A stretch of 64,000 bases of DNA from assembly GCA_036250195.1 (NCBI GenBank), contig JAVHZZ010000002.1, positions 67,896,205 to 67,960,204 of the forward strand, in the 5' to 3' direction. Below the pieces are notes generated by a model. The model saw nothing but the letters and a program-made list of their open reading frames with translations, did not search any database and was not told where the DNA came from. The translations under genes were made by a program, and so were the position numbers. Positions 23,924-36,668 of the stretch are shown in pieces. The stretch's first letter is position 1, and the number at the start of each line of letters is the position of its first letter. The DNA is from Mixophyes australis. Its lineage: Eukaryota; Chordata; Amphibia; Anura; Limnodynastidae.

Positions 23924-24150
23924 GTTTGGTATCTGTCTGCATCAGACCCCCTCTTCACTAAGAGTAAAATAGAAAACTATTCAGCCTTTATAGAGTCTAG
24001 AATATAAATATAAATTAAGAAAGGCAGTTTGGTATCTGGTTGCATCAGATCCCCTCTCCACTAGGAGTAAAATAGAAAACTATTCAGCCGTTATAGAGTC
24101 TATAATATAAATAGAAATTGAGAAAGGCAATTTGGTATCTATCTGCATCA
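23924..24150. repeat. 104-bp tandem repeat, two copies and a partial third
   Basis: tttggtatctg..tgcatca occurs at about 23924, 24028 and 24132. Confidence 0.75.
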
Positions 24151-24563
24151 TAATCATCAACATCATCATTAGTGCCCTCGTCGCCTACACAAATCTCCCC
24201 CTCATCCTCTTCTAATTCAAAAGTGGCATCCTCAATTGGTGTATCACCGTCTCCATTCGGACTGTTAAGGCACACATCAGCAGAACTGCTGAAAGGAACC
24301 TTCTTTATGGGTACACTGTCACTAACAGAATGCTCACGATTAGACATACCACTGGTGGATGGACTCTCCACAGGGATTGGTGTCATTTCTGATTCAGAGC
24401 ATACATTATCCTCTAATGCTTTAATGTTATCTTGCAGCTCGGCTTTGACGCCTAACAGTAGTTGTGCACCCCTTGTAGGCTCGGTAACATTTTTGGATCT
24501 GCCACTAATAGAGAAAGGTGAAGGCCTCATTTTCTCTTTGCCACTGCGTGTGTAGAATGGCAT
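24084..24563 (-). pseudogene. Acidic 159-aa frame inside hAT-like element, unknown
   Basis: Starts MPFYTRSGKEKMRPSP and ends in a strongly acidic part (FELEEDEGEICVGDEG, then DDVDDYDAD). No DNA-binding or DDE motif is visible. It may be a remnant of a transposase N-terminus or of a captured exon. It runs into the 104-bp repeat at its end. Function not recognised. Confidence 0.3.
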
Positions 24564-24834
24564 GTTGGCAATTTATTTTTTATCGGCACTTAACTTTTCC
24601 TCAGTTACACTTCTTTTTCGCTTCAACACAGTAAAAAAAATTTGGGGTGTGTTTTTTTGACTGATTTCAAAACACTGTGTAGTTTGACATCGCCATGGCC
24701 AGATGACGTACTGGGAACACTACCATCAGGACTGGTGACAGAACCTGGTTGCTCATTCTGCTCATATGTGGACTGCTTTGAATCCATTCTGAGCCCAAAG
24801 CACTTGTAGTGCTACAAATTGTTTTAGATACTGC

Positions 24835-25595
24835 TGACAAATATGACTTTTGACAGCCAGAAATATTAATGCAAAAGAATGGGGGACACCCCAAAAGCAC
24901 TTGGGAGTGCTAAAAATTATTTGGTAGATACTGCTGATAGTAATTTTGACAGCCAGAAATATTTATGCACAATTATGGGGGACACCCCAAAAGCACTAGG
25001 GAGTGCTAAAAATTATTTGGTAGATACTGCTGACAGATAGTAATTTTGACAGCCAGAAATATTTATGCACAATTATGGGGGACACCCCAAAAGCACTGGG
25101 GAGTGCTAAAAATTATTTGGTAGATACTGCTGACAAATATGACTTTTGACAGCCAGAAATATTTATGCACAATTATGGGGGACACCCCAAAAGCACTGGG
25201 GAGTGCTAAAAATTATTTGTAGATACTGCTGATAGTAATTTTGACAGCCAGAAATATTTATGCACAATTATGGGGGACACCCCAAAAGCACTAGGGAGTG
25301 CTAAAAATTATTTGGTAGATACTGCTGACAGATAGTAATTTTGACAGCCAGAAATATTTATGCACAATTATGGGGGACACCCCAAAAGCACTGGGGAGTG
25401 CTAAAAATTATTTGTAGATACTGCTGATTGTAATTTTGACAGCCTGAAATATTTATGCACAATTATGGGGGACACCCCAAAAGCACTAGGGAGTGCTAAA
25501 AATTATTTGGTAGATACTGCTGACAGATAGTAATTTTGACAGCCAGAAATATTTATGCACAATTATGGGGGACACCCCAAAAGCAATTTGAGTGC
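24835..25595. repeat. Tandem array of eight 95-100 bp units
   Basis: The string gggggacacccc starts at 24881, 24977, 25077, 25177, 25272, 25372, 25467 and 25567. Spacings are 96, 100, 100, 95, 100, 95, 100. Later copies alternate between gctgacagatag and the shorter gctgatag-type forms, so the array grew as dimers. Confidence 0.9.
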
Positions 25596-25953
25596 CAAAT
25601 ATTGAAGAAAAAAAAAACTCCTCTATCCTCGTCTCTTCTCTAGCAATTTTTGTTAGCACAATTGGAATCAGAATATTGGATTCTCTGTCCCTGCTCTAAT
25701 CAGCCTGTGACTACACCCTGCTCTCTCCCTCTGTCAAATGGTGATGGATTGCTGTGGAGGCGTGTATTTATAATCTTCAAGTATCGCGAGAACCGAGCCC
25801 CGAGATCCGATGACGTCACAATGACGTTCGGCCTCAATTTGTATTCTGAGCGGACAGGAGAGTACCGAGCCTGCTTGGCTCGGTACTCGGATACCCAAAG
25901 TTCGGGTGGGTTCGGTTCTCGGGGAACCGAGCCCGCCCATCTCTAAATTTATG

Positions 25954-26690
25954 TAATACTGTGCCTCACCTACCCCATTATTACAACCCCTCACGCCTGG
26001 CTCCTTGACTTCTCCTGTGCAGCTCCACACTTATGGAACTCACTTCCCAGATTCGCACCTATCCTTAAATATTTCATGCACTCTCTCAAAAGCCACCTCT
26101 TCATTATAGTCTGTGTATGAGCAACAGGCACCTTAGGGCTGCATGCGGCCTCCATCTCCTTCATGATTTATTATCAGATTTGTTTTTTATAGCTTGTAAC
26201 ACTTGTTTAAGATAACTGCTCATATGTTATTACTGATGGATCCTTTTTTTAATTAAATGGATTGTTTTATATTATTACTGAGATTAAGGATAATTTGTTG
26301 CCCTTTTTTAGTTTACAGGGCTGCCCATGCAACCCCTGAAGTGTATCAGGTTTCTCATCACTGCTATAGTCTATCTTACCCCTACCTGCTACTCCCCCTG
26401 GGCACTACCACCCCAATCTTCACTCTGAGTCCCACTAGATCCTTTTATTACAGCATTGCACTCTCCCACCGGACTGTCAGCTCTCGCAAACAGGACTCTC
26501 TATACATTATGTCTTGTGTCTTCATCTTCTTCGTCAGCCTAATTTGTACTTACTCTATTTTTAGTATTATTTGTTTTCATATATTATTTGATTTTATATA
26601 TTATTTGTTTTTATGTATGATTTGATATACACATTGTCTGCCACTGCAGAGCTCAGTGAAGCCTTACAAATAAATGATGATTATGATACT
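25954..26690 (+). pseudogene. Non-LTR (L2/CR1-like) 3' end
   Basis: Broken frame reads LLDFSCAAPHLWNSLP-like sequence with FMHSLKSHLF, then a UTR with gactgtcagctctcgc and a tail ending acaaataaatgatgat. Confidence 0.5.
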
Positions 26691-26934
26691 GAATTTACTG
26701 GGAAAATAGGTGTCTGTAAAACCCAAGTAGCAAATAGAAAGTAATTACCAGGAAAACAGTAAACAAAACTAACACAAAAGCGTTTCCATGCTGCTCTCTG
26801 AGTAGTGCGGCATTAGGCATATGCCTACTTTGCCTATATAATATGTACAGTTCTGATAGACAGGCCTCACTTTATCAACTGACTATAAATTGTATACGAA
26901 AGCCAGACCAAACAGGTTTGCTGTTAACTAACAC

Positions 26935-26940
26935 TTTATT
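26935..26940 (-). terminator. Polyadenylation signal of keratin gene B
   Basis: Minus-strand AATAAA (plus TTTATT) 268 nt after the stop codon, giving a 3' UTR of about 290 nt. No better hexamer lies between it and the stop. Confidence 0.6.
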
Positions 26941-27207
26941 ATGGGAAAGGAAAAGAAGTAAATGTATATATATATATAGTTACAATACAGAATGTACTTA
27001 ATAAGATTAAGCTTTAACAAATAAAAAAGCCCATTCGCAAGAAACAAAGACACACACGTGTAGAACACAGTATTATTATAGACACGGAAACAGATCACTG
27101 AAATTAAGTTGATTTCAGAGAGTACAGCCCAGAATGATCATGCTCAGCACAGTAGAAGATAGTGAAGTTGACTATTGTTACTGTAGCCTGATCGTGATGT
27201 CCTGGGC

Positions 27208-28076
27208 TTAACAGTTATATCCATGATGTCCGTGCTGTCCGTGCTGTCCATGCTGTCCATGCTTCCCCTTGGAAAGACTGCTGGAGCTGAATCCTCCTGT
27301 GTGGTGATGTTGGCCACTTGAACTATGTCCAGAGCTGCTGCTGACCACAGCTGAAATTGAACAAGCATATTTTAAAATAAAATTGGTCAGTGATAAATAA
27401 TACACAATATCTACATGAAAATGGTTGGATCAAAATAACGGTGTATTTTAAGTATCAATGTTGTCCAGTTTCTAATTCAGCAAAAAAACATTGTGATAGG
27501 GAGTAGGGAGGGGAGTCTAGTGTGGGCTAGTATTTTCCTCGAAAGCCCTGCTAACCATCTGGCTTTTAGAGTGTGAGAAAGGCTTGTGTGCTGGCATCTG
27601 TTCGCTCCTGGATCAAGGTATCAATAGATCTAATACTCTAGTAGTCAAAGGATCTAATCATTTTAGTGTCAGGCGAGATCAAGTCAGGACCTTCCCTGCC
27701 CTTCTATTGGGACATCCACCACACAGGGAAATCCTATTACCATTACCCATCATTCATCTCTGCTGAATGCGGAAGTATTGTACACTTTATTGTTCAGCAA
27801 AATTAGTTCACTTGGAACAGGGACTTTGGTTCCTGTCCCCTGTCACCCTTGGTCTGACACTAACAACCCGTGGGTGACAGCTGCCATTGCCCAATGTAAA
27901 TGTGCTGTGGCTGGTCGGTTTACAGGTTAAATGTTAATTACATAAAGTCTGACTCATTTGCATATTGTCTCTGGCAAATACCTTCAAAATCCTCCTCATT
28001 GTCTCAGTGAGAATTCTACATTTATAAGACTTTTAAAGGGAACATGAAGAACCTCTGTACCAACGTATGGGACTTC

Positions 28077-28150
<74 letters not shown>

Positions 28151-31100
28151 AATAACCTGAATCTGCAGGTTATTATATGTATAACTCTGTCAATATTTTT
28201 TTTGATAGATAGATAGATAGATAGATAGATACATGAGGTAAAATAAAAAAAAATATTGACAGTCGTTATACATATAATAATATGCAGATTCAGTGTATGC
28301 CAGTAAATATTGTTTCCAAAACAAAGTAATAGTTTGTAATAGTTTGTCAGTTTATAAACTCTATTAGAATAGCACACATATTGTTGCTATAATATCACAT
28401 TTGCTGAAAATTCCCATTCTATTTAGGGTTTGCGATTTGAATGTAGTGACTATCAGCCTGTATTATAATGAAAGCTTTCTCTTACTTTGTTAGCTTTTCC
28501 TACTATAATGTGTTAATTAATAGAACACTTTTACAACAAAAAATTAAAAAGAGATCCTGTGTTTAGCTGCCACACATTTGAAAATGGGATCATTGCGCTT
28601 TACAGTCTTGGAAATGGTTGTTGTTGTTGTTGTGAAACATAAATTTTATGTACTTACAGATGCTAACAGATCCATGTCCCTCTCCAACCAGCCTAAAATT
28701 AAAACAAGTTGTTAATTAACATGTTTGAACAAATTCTAACTCAGCAAGCAAACACCATGGTAACAAAAAAGGCATCAGACACAAGAATATATAGTTAAAT
28801 AAAGTTAAATAGTAAAATACTTTTTTCATTTTTACTTGGTGCTTATTTATTATATTATGAGATTGTATATATATGCTTGTATCTTTCTTCTACGTCATTT
28901 AAAAAAAATAATTATACTTAAGTTGTTAATTGTAAATAATAATGCACACACTCACCTGCCCTCTTCTCCTTCCAGCAGTTTCCTGTAGGTGGCGATCTCA
29001 ATATCCAGAGCAAGCTTAACATTCATCAGTTCCTGGTATTCTCGTAGTTGGCGAGCCATGTCCTGCTTGGCCTTCTGTAGAGCAGCCTCCAGCTCAGCCA
29101 GTTTATTCTTGGCATCCTTGACGGCTGCCTCTCCACGCTCCTCAGCCTGTGCTATGGCAGCTTCCAGCTTAGCTCGCTAGGTAACACAGAAGGACATATA
29201 GAAAGTATCTCATTATTTGTCATCCAGTTACAAATGTTTAAAACCCTAAAATGGGAAATCAAAAATATAATTACATTGTTTTTCAAATGTTACATTGTAT
29301 TGCTCCTATGTAATATTCGTCGAGTATCCGTTACCCTTTGATATTTACAATTCACTCTCATCATACATAACTTTCACAATGATAGCTAAAGCAGCCAAAT
29401 AAGAACATAAACTACATGAATTAAATATCATAAAACTACAAGTCTATATACAAAAAAGCATAACATGGAGGAGATCACCAATGGAAATGATCAGACATGA
29501 TAGAAGACAGGTGTGAGATGTGAGTCATCAGGTTCCAGTCATCCTTGCAAGGCTCATGTACATTTAATGACAACTAATATCTCATTCATGAAATAGATTA
29601 GTGTAGCAGAATAATTTGGTAGCCAAGAGATAAATCTCCATTTTCTTTCTTAAAAGCTATTCCATACCTCCATTAGATAAGAGCATCAATAATAATAAGG
29701 GATTTTTGAAAACATCAAACAAACTGTACCAGAATTGCATCTATAATTTAAGCTTACAATAGGATATTGCTGCTGCAGGCAACCAGTCAATGGGGTCTAT
29801 TTACTAATCTGCAAAAAATCTTGGAAAAAAAATGCTGTTATCTCCAGATTTTTGACTCATCGCACTGCAATCCCCATAGACTTCTATGGGGACTGCGAAG
29901 TGACGAAAATTTACCAAATGCACATCCAGCCTTAAAAGACTAACATTATCTTGAGATTGCAGTAGCTCTCTTCATCCAGCGACGGGTCCCATCGCAATAC
30001 CTTCGCTGCGCATGTGCAGTAGCCAATGAGGTCAGATGTCCCATTCGCCAGCAGTGTTAGGCTGCCGGTGATGGCGGTTTTAGTTAGTTTAGATGGGAGA
30101 GGGGGTTCACCAGGGTTTCCCAATGAACCCTGGTTTGATAGATTCAAGCTGCAGGATATTTTGTATGCAGTGATACAAAGGAAATCTTATTGCTGCCCAC
30201 CGAGCACCAGAGTTCAATAGACCACAAACTCCAGCTGTCATTTTTCTACTGCAGATTAAAATATAAAAGTTGAGATGTGACTAATTGTGCAGGTAAAACA
30301 GATCATTACAGCTGGTAGGCTATTTAACAAGTCTGAATCTACACTGCAAATAACTGCACTATTGTTATTCCTGATTGTGATTGAGCTCATAGCCAAGTCT
30401 GAAGCTCCCTCTGCAGGACTGAGAATTACATAGTACTGTATGTTATAACAATGCTGTGATTATAAAAGTCTTACACCATATTACTCTTATTTTACAATTG
30501 TTTAAGCTGTTTCTCTATAGGGATTGTCGTTTAATGACTATTTAGCAAGACAAATGCCTGAATAACAAAACAAAACAACATAAAGTGTATTGTCATATAT
30601 TTGTTGAAAAATATTTAAATTACTACTACAATAGTAGACAAGCATATAGTAAAAATGACAAAATGATGATATAAATATACAGAAAGGCATTAAAGAATGT
30701 GAACTCAGAAAAAAGTGGTGTAAAAATGGAGCCAGGGGCATAACTGTAGCCAAGTGGCTGCTATGGGACATGCTGGGCACAATGGACACTGACATTCAGT
30801 TGCCTAAATCAAGCGAAATATTGACACTTTGTGCACTCATGTATATAATCCTAGGGAACACTTTTAGGCTGTGTTTTCCTGCATAAAGAGGGCAGCATAA
30901 GTGGTAATATCCTGACATAAGGGCACTGCTATGTGAAAGCTGCCATCAGTGTCAGTAACAGAGTTCAGAGCTGCAGAACAACACATATCAGATTAGGGTT
31001 CCCTAGGTTATAGTATATCATTATAGGCTAATAAACGTAGCAGCGCAAAGCACACCAATGCCATTAGTCTGCACACTGGTGTGCGCTTCTCCTCACAGTG

Positions 31101-31251
31101 GTGTATGTGGAGGACGAGGGGCAGGGGCCCTTTATTACAATTATAGTATTCCCCTGAGCCAGCATATTTGAAAATTCCTAAACTATAAGCTCAAATTACA
31201 AAAGGTTTTTCTCCAGTTTGTATTTAGTCCATTTCTAGAAATAACTCTTAA

Positions 31252-31310
<59 letters not shown>

Positions 31311-34300
31311 TTTTATATTTATACATTTTTATTTTTTTACATTATTTTAAATATTAAAATAAATTAGTTTAAACAATTTACAATAAAAATTAGGGTATGT
31401 GCCAATATATGTGCCCATGTAGCAAGCAAGCAGATTTGCGCATAGAGAAGGTATGCTGCACCTCTGGATTTTTCTGTCCTTATAAATGTCATCATTGATA
31501 CTTAAAACAGCTTTTCTCAGATCCAGAAAAGTGATCATAATCAGTCAGACGATTGTCCGCATTTCATACTAAGGTTTCACAGGGATTGTCAGGTGAATCA
31601 CAGGCATATGCATGACAAGGTAAATCAATGCCACATTGTGAGCAATGTCAGATCATCATCTTTAACAAGTTCTCCCACGCCTCACCTAGCATCTCAACCC
31701 ATTCCACCTTTCCCTGTTCTTTTGTTCATGATCGCACATAAGATTGAGACTTTACAATACTTTTCATATATGCTGCTTCAGCTTTATTGTACTATGAAAA
31801 ACTAAAACAAGAGTTTTATTTATATAATTTTACTTGTTAATGCTTGTAAGAAATTCTGCAACACAGTGTCGCATGAGTAAAACATCTATAGTACCATAAA
31901 AATAAAGTTAAAGTAAAGTACTCAATTGCTGTTGTTCGATGATAAACTCACACCCACATAAATGCTCATCAAATGACTTCTACAGCAATTACTGTAAGGA
32001 ACACTACTACACAAGATAGAAAGGAGAGAAATGTCATACAAACAGGACACCAAGTTCCCCTACAGTCACTGTGAGGATTCCCAAATGATGGGAAATGTTA
32101 GAGATGACTACTATCATTGACTAAAAGCACTATGTATTACATACATATTATGCGTACATAATACATGTTAACTATGTAATTCATATTATGCATTACATAG
32201 TTAACAAAGAAACACAAGTATACAATATGGGATTGAAAGCCAGTGTTAGACGTAAGTAAGGGCCCTTATAAAACATTATAATGCTTAGATTCCTTTTAAA
32301 ATGTTTTAATTCCATCTACTTCAAAACTGGTTATGCCTGGATGTGAAAGAATTGAAGAATGAATACAATGGGTGCATTGACCCTTGCAAACACACCCAAA
32401 GACCTCAGATTTGTTGTGAACTCAAATATAATGTTTATAAATAATTTGCATTCAAGTTACCTGTGCCTTCACATTCTCTATTTCACTCTTCAGTCTTTGG
32501 ATTAAACGGGTAAGCTCAGTAATTTCATGCTTAGTGTTTCGCAGATCATCACAATGCCTTCCAGCTGTCATACGCAGTTCTTCATACTAAGCAGAAAAAA
32601 TTTGTTAATGCAAACTGAGATGTGCAGCTACATTGTTCTTTCAATGGCTCTTTGCCATAAGACAATACTGCTGTATCCTGAGTAGTGCTACATCTTTCAT
32701 AGGTCTAAGGAGCCACTTGATTATTAAAGGGGCATAAGGAATAAAGTGTAACATTAATTTAAAGGGGCATAAGGAATAAAGTGTAACATTAATGTCCTTA
32801 TTTTCTTTTGTATCTTTTGTTGTGCCATGGTCATTTTTTACTCAACTGTATATAGTACATGAATTTGATTAATTCAGCATAAACATGTAGCATACATGAT
32901 TATAAAGTCAATAGACCCTATGAACATTCTCCAGCTGCGGAGCAATGTACAAAATCAGGTCCAGCAATTTCTATGTTATGGTAAATATTTTGTCCACTCT
33001 ATATATCAATATGTGTTCTAATGTAGTCAAATCTAAGTTTTTAATTTAATTATCATATAACCTCATGTCACCAGAGGAATTTCAGGCCCTGGTACAGAAA
33101 CTTCTTGGGGATCCATCCATAGTCGACACAGTGGGCAGGCCACACTAGGTTGGTGACTCCTCCAACTACACAGGCAGGCCAGGGACCCGGTACTTTGTAT
33201 CTCCTTACCCCCTCTTGGTGCCCCTCAAAGTCACAACATTGAGCCAACTTACAATTTAATGAATAAGCCTTTTCTACACGCAGTCTTATGCTGGACAGAA
33301 AGACGGGTGCTTCCCAAACATGTTATCTGATCCTATCAGTTCAGTAGCTACCACTGCCTGTGCCAGTTAAAGAGACAGGTACCAAGCTAACAACCAGGGA
33401 AACCATGAACATAGTCTTCGATGATTCAATTGTTGTCAAGTCAGCTTATTGGATTGCTGCTGCAACTTATCTAATCAGCCGCCCCCAACGCCCCCTACTA
33501 GATAGTGGTAGGGAGTGTTAAATCTGCAAACTTTGCTCTTGTTGGCGTTCCTCTTTAGCTCATTTATGTGTACAGCGCTACGGACCCTTTGCATGATTGC
33601 TCTGAATCCTTCCCTACACACAATTTACACTTCCCCTATAACGTGGAATGCCATTGAATTTGGTGGTAGTACGTCAATATAATCCACCCATAATACTTTA
33701 ATGCAGCTAATTGCAAAATGTATGTATAATTAATTTATATAGCAAATCTAACTGGGAGCAGTAATATGGACAGATTAACTTGTGGTTATAAAAAGCAATA
33801 CTTTTAGTTTGCTAAATCATAAAACATGCATTGTGGATTATAAGGGATTTACCTGGGCTGCACCAATAATTCAGACATGAGTAATAAAGTTTATATGTCA
33901 GACTCACCCTTGATTGGTACATGGCCTCAGCCTCAGCTCTGCTCCTATTAGCAACCTCTTCATACTGAGCTTTAACATCAGCTATGATACTGTCCATGTC
34001 CAAATCTCGGCTGTTATCCATGGACACAATGACGGAGATATCTGAGATTTGAGCCTGGAGTTGAGCAAGTTCCTGAAGGAAAATATTGTCTGTTAATTAT
34101 GTATCTTTTGTACAGTAGTTTATTTATACCACCAACATATTATTCAGCCTTGTACAGAGAGTGTTTATTTCATTCACAACTGCCTCCATGAAGCTTACAG
34201 TCTAATTTCCAGATCACTAGGGCCAATTTAGTTAAAAACCTATGCTTAGAAAATACAAATTCTACACAGATAGCACCTTGGTCGGATTGAAACCCAGGGC

Positions 34301-36547
34301 TCTAGTGCAGTGAGACAGCAATGTTATCCATTGTTCCTCCATGCTGTCCACTTAAAAGTACTTGGATAGTGGTTTTAGGTCTAGCAAAAAAAAATATGGT
34401 GCAAGATAAGAAAAGGCAGTTATTGGACTCCCATAATGCAAGAGGTGCAGAGCCTTATTGGAGATATGGTTCTGCAACAGCAGAAGTGCAGACAGGTTGT
34501 GAAATATTTACCGCATCAAACAGGGCGCGCAGGAAGTTAATCTCATCAGTCAAGGAGTCCACTTTAGTTTGCAGTTCAGCTTTGTTGATGAAAGCAGCAT
34601 CAACATCCTTCAAGGAAAATGAGATTATTTGTTGATGTGGTTAATGTTCATTATTACAGTGTAATCTTTTAATTATGTTTAATACATACTCTCTTAAGTC
34701 CAACAAACTCGTTCTCGGCAGCTGTGCGTCTGTTGATCTCTTCTTCATATCTGTTGGGTTACACATACAATCAATTGTCTGTACAACAGCAATGTCTTTT
34801 ATGCTCTGCAAAGCATGCACAGTATGTGACATAGGACATAGGACTCCATTCAACATTTGAAGCTGGAAAATTGCAGCTTCACATTTGAATTTGATGTCAC
34901 CCTAATTTTCTTACTTCTTTTTGAACTCCTCTACTGCATCCTCCATGTTCCTTCTTTCTGCTTCAAGTTGAACCCTCTCACCCCCCAGACTCTCCAGCTG
35001 TTTCCTGAGGTTACCGATGAATGCCTCAAAGAGAGGTTCGATATGACTTTTGGCAGGTTTTTTCTCTTGCAACAGAGACCACTTTGTCTCCAGCATCTTA
35101 TTCTGCTGCTCTAAAAATCTCACCTACAATAGATAGAAAAGTGAATGAATAAATGTTGTGATAATGCATTTGTATTCCATACTCAGCATCAACCAACAAA
35201 GGGAATTATGTGAATAAAACATTCCATTAAGTTCTGTTTGGGATTGGACAGAATAAGTCCTCTTGTGAGCTGCAGAGACTATGTGCATATAAACAGACCA
35301 GTTCGGTTTGTGGGTATTTGTTACATTGGGGGCAGTACATAAAGAGGGGAATTTTTTAAATCCGAGGATCCTGTTTTAAAAGTTGTTGTCCACCATTGGT
35401 GAAAATGCAGTAATGCAATTGGGGGTCCTGGCTGGGAACCTGCAGCCAAGAGCTGGCTCACATTACAGCTTTAGGGGGTGTCTGCCGTATGCCAGAAATG
35501 TCTCTAATCAGAATCCTGACTCTCTGGCTACTTAATTATCACAAATGAGCAATTATGTTTGAAATCTCATAAAACAAATATAAAATGTACTTTCCATATA
35601 TCCTGTCTGTATTTTTTTAATTATGCTATGAATTCTGAAAGCAATAAGATTGAGATTAATAAACAACAGATATAAAACCTGCTGTTGCTTTATGCCATGT
35701 TGTTTCCTGATCCTTCACGTATACATCAGACATTATTTCCCTGTGACTAGCATGAAGCCACCATAGGAGCTGTTATATCTGTTGCAAGTATCAAATTATT
35801 TAACTATAATAAACCTTTTAGCTTCACATAATTTATTTTTCTCTAGAAACAATGTGAAATAAATTTCCCAGACCTCATTTAATATTTACAATTGCCCCCA
35901 TATTCGTTATATTTGGTATTAGATAACATTAGAGAGTGGTGCAGGTAATATATGGTGTTAGAGAGCAGTATAACACGACCAAGGATATAACAGAGCAGTA
36001 CTGTAACCAGGTATACCTGACTAGTATTTGGTGTTGCTGATCTTTACAGTTGTCTATATGGTTTGGAGTGGTACAACCTTCATAATGGCCAGACGGAATG
36101 TAATGTTTGACTTACCTTGTCTATGAAGGAGGCAAACTTGTTATTCAGGCCTTTAATCTGATCTTTTTCATCAGTTCTGACTCTCTGGATATTTGGGTCA
36201 ATCTCCAAACTGAGAGGGGCCAGGAGACTTTGGTTCACGGTAACTGGGGTGATACCTGCAGAACAAAATGATCCTCCAAATCCATAGCTTGCTGAACTCA
36301 ATCCGTGTCCAATTCCAGACAAACTGTATCCATGTCCGCTCTTCATTCCAGCTGACACCTTATGTCCGCCCGACACAACGCTAAAGACACTTTTGCTGCT
36401 AAAAGAAGGATGCACTTTGTGGCCAATGGATACCTTCTTACTACTGATGGAGCTAATGGAACTGTGTTTGCTTACAGGTGGTGAGCAAGCTGAGGATGAA
36501 CTGTAGCTCTTGTATCCATGGCTGCCATGTCCAGATTGGTAAGACAT
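27208..36547 (-). CDS. Type II keratin gene B, His-rich ends (9 coding exons, 495 aa)
   Basis: Second type II keratin, tandem with gene A and about 12 kb downstream of it. Exons in gene order: 36547-36116, 35123-34915, 34750-34690, 34607-34512, 34072-33908, 32586-32461, 29176-28956, 28692-28658, 27350-27208. All introns are GT..AG; joined length is 1488 nt. The head (1 to about 126) begins [15 protein letters not shown] and has about eight His in its first 85 residues. The rod (about 127-436) has [19 protein letters not shown] at its start and [11 protein letters not shown] at its end. The tail has 46 residues of Ser, Gly and about ten His, with a [15 protein letters not shown] run and a terminal Cys. 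The chosen ATG lies about 95 bp below a TATA box; an in-frame ATG at 36703 is upstream of that box and so is probably not transcribed. Introns are larger than in gene A and hold repeats. No lesions seen; orthology is unresolved. Confidence 0.94.
28081..28150. repeat. (TA)n(TG)n microsatellite in keratin B intron 8
   Basis: About 25 TA units followed by TG units. Confidence 0.9.
28157..28293. repeat. Inverted repeat with a (GATA)n loop, keratin B intron 8
   Basis: The arms at 28157-28203 and 28246-28293 are near-perfect reverse complements over about 47 bp (ctgaatctgca at one end, gtcaatattttt at the loop side). The loop contains a gata run. Could be a MITE expanded at its centre. Confidence 0.75.
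29790..30200. repeat. Dispersed repeat candidate in keratin B intron 6
   Basis: Begins ggggtctatttactaatctg and has an internal inverted pair ccccatagacttctatgggg. Looks like a MITE-type element; ends and target duplication not established. Confidence 0.3.
31253..31310. repeat. (ATCT)n microsatellite
   Basis: About 14 tandem atct units in keratin B intron 6. Confidence 0.95.
33040..33720. other. Higher-GC unassigned block in keratin B intron 5
   Basis: Composition differs from the AT-rich intron around it, suggesting an inserted element. No domain or terminal repeat recognised. Confidence 0.3.
34130..34345 (-). mobile_element. Old V-SINE-like relic in keratin B intron 4
   Basis: Reverse-oriented tail (cttacagtctaattt) and tRNA-like head (ggattgaaacccagggctct, then a chewed A-box side). 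The V-core is mostly lost. Confidence 0.45.
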
Positions 36548-36640
36548 CTTTGAGGAATCTGATGAGATCTGTGGTATTTGGACTGAAAACAGAACAAGCT
36601 TCGAATGAGTCCCTCTGAACACACTACAGAAAGTTGACCT

Positions 36641-36647
36641 TTTTATA
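36641..36647 (-). promoter_or_regulatory. TATA box of keratin gene B
   Basis: Minus-strand GTATAAAAAGG, 94 bp above the MSYQ start codon. It sets transcription start near 36615 and excludes the upstream in-frame ATG at 36703. Confidence 0.7.
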
Positions 36648-36663
36648 CACCTACAGCAGTGGG

Positions 36664-36668
36664 ATTGG
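36664..36668 (-). promoter_or_regulatory. CCAAT box of keratin gene B
   Basis: Minus-strand AACCAATCCC about 17 bp above the TATA box. This is closer to TATA than usual, so its role is inferred. Confidence 0.4.

Larger units (their letters stand above)
23475..25945. mobile_element. 2.5-kb hAT-like element carrying tandem arrays
   Basis: Ends TAGAGATGGTC and GCCCATCTCTA, with a perfect 8-bp duplication aatttatg (23467-23474, 25946-25953). The interior has a roughly 104-bp repeat (23924-24150), an acidic reading frame (24084-24563, minus) and an 8-copy array (24835-25595). No intact transposase. Confidence 0.75.

Noticed and set aside
24835..25595. CRISPR-like regular repeat spacing
   Set aside because: Whole units repeat with no unique spacers and the context is vertebrate; it is a tandem array.
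27144..27368. Alternative frame over keratin B exon 9
   Set aside because: Runs through the intron acceptor; exon 9 in the other frame joins correctly to exon 8.
30725..31140. hAT element starting caggggcataactgtagc
   Set aside because: Only a weak left terminus is visible; no matching right end or target duplication.
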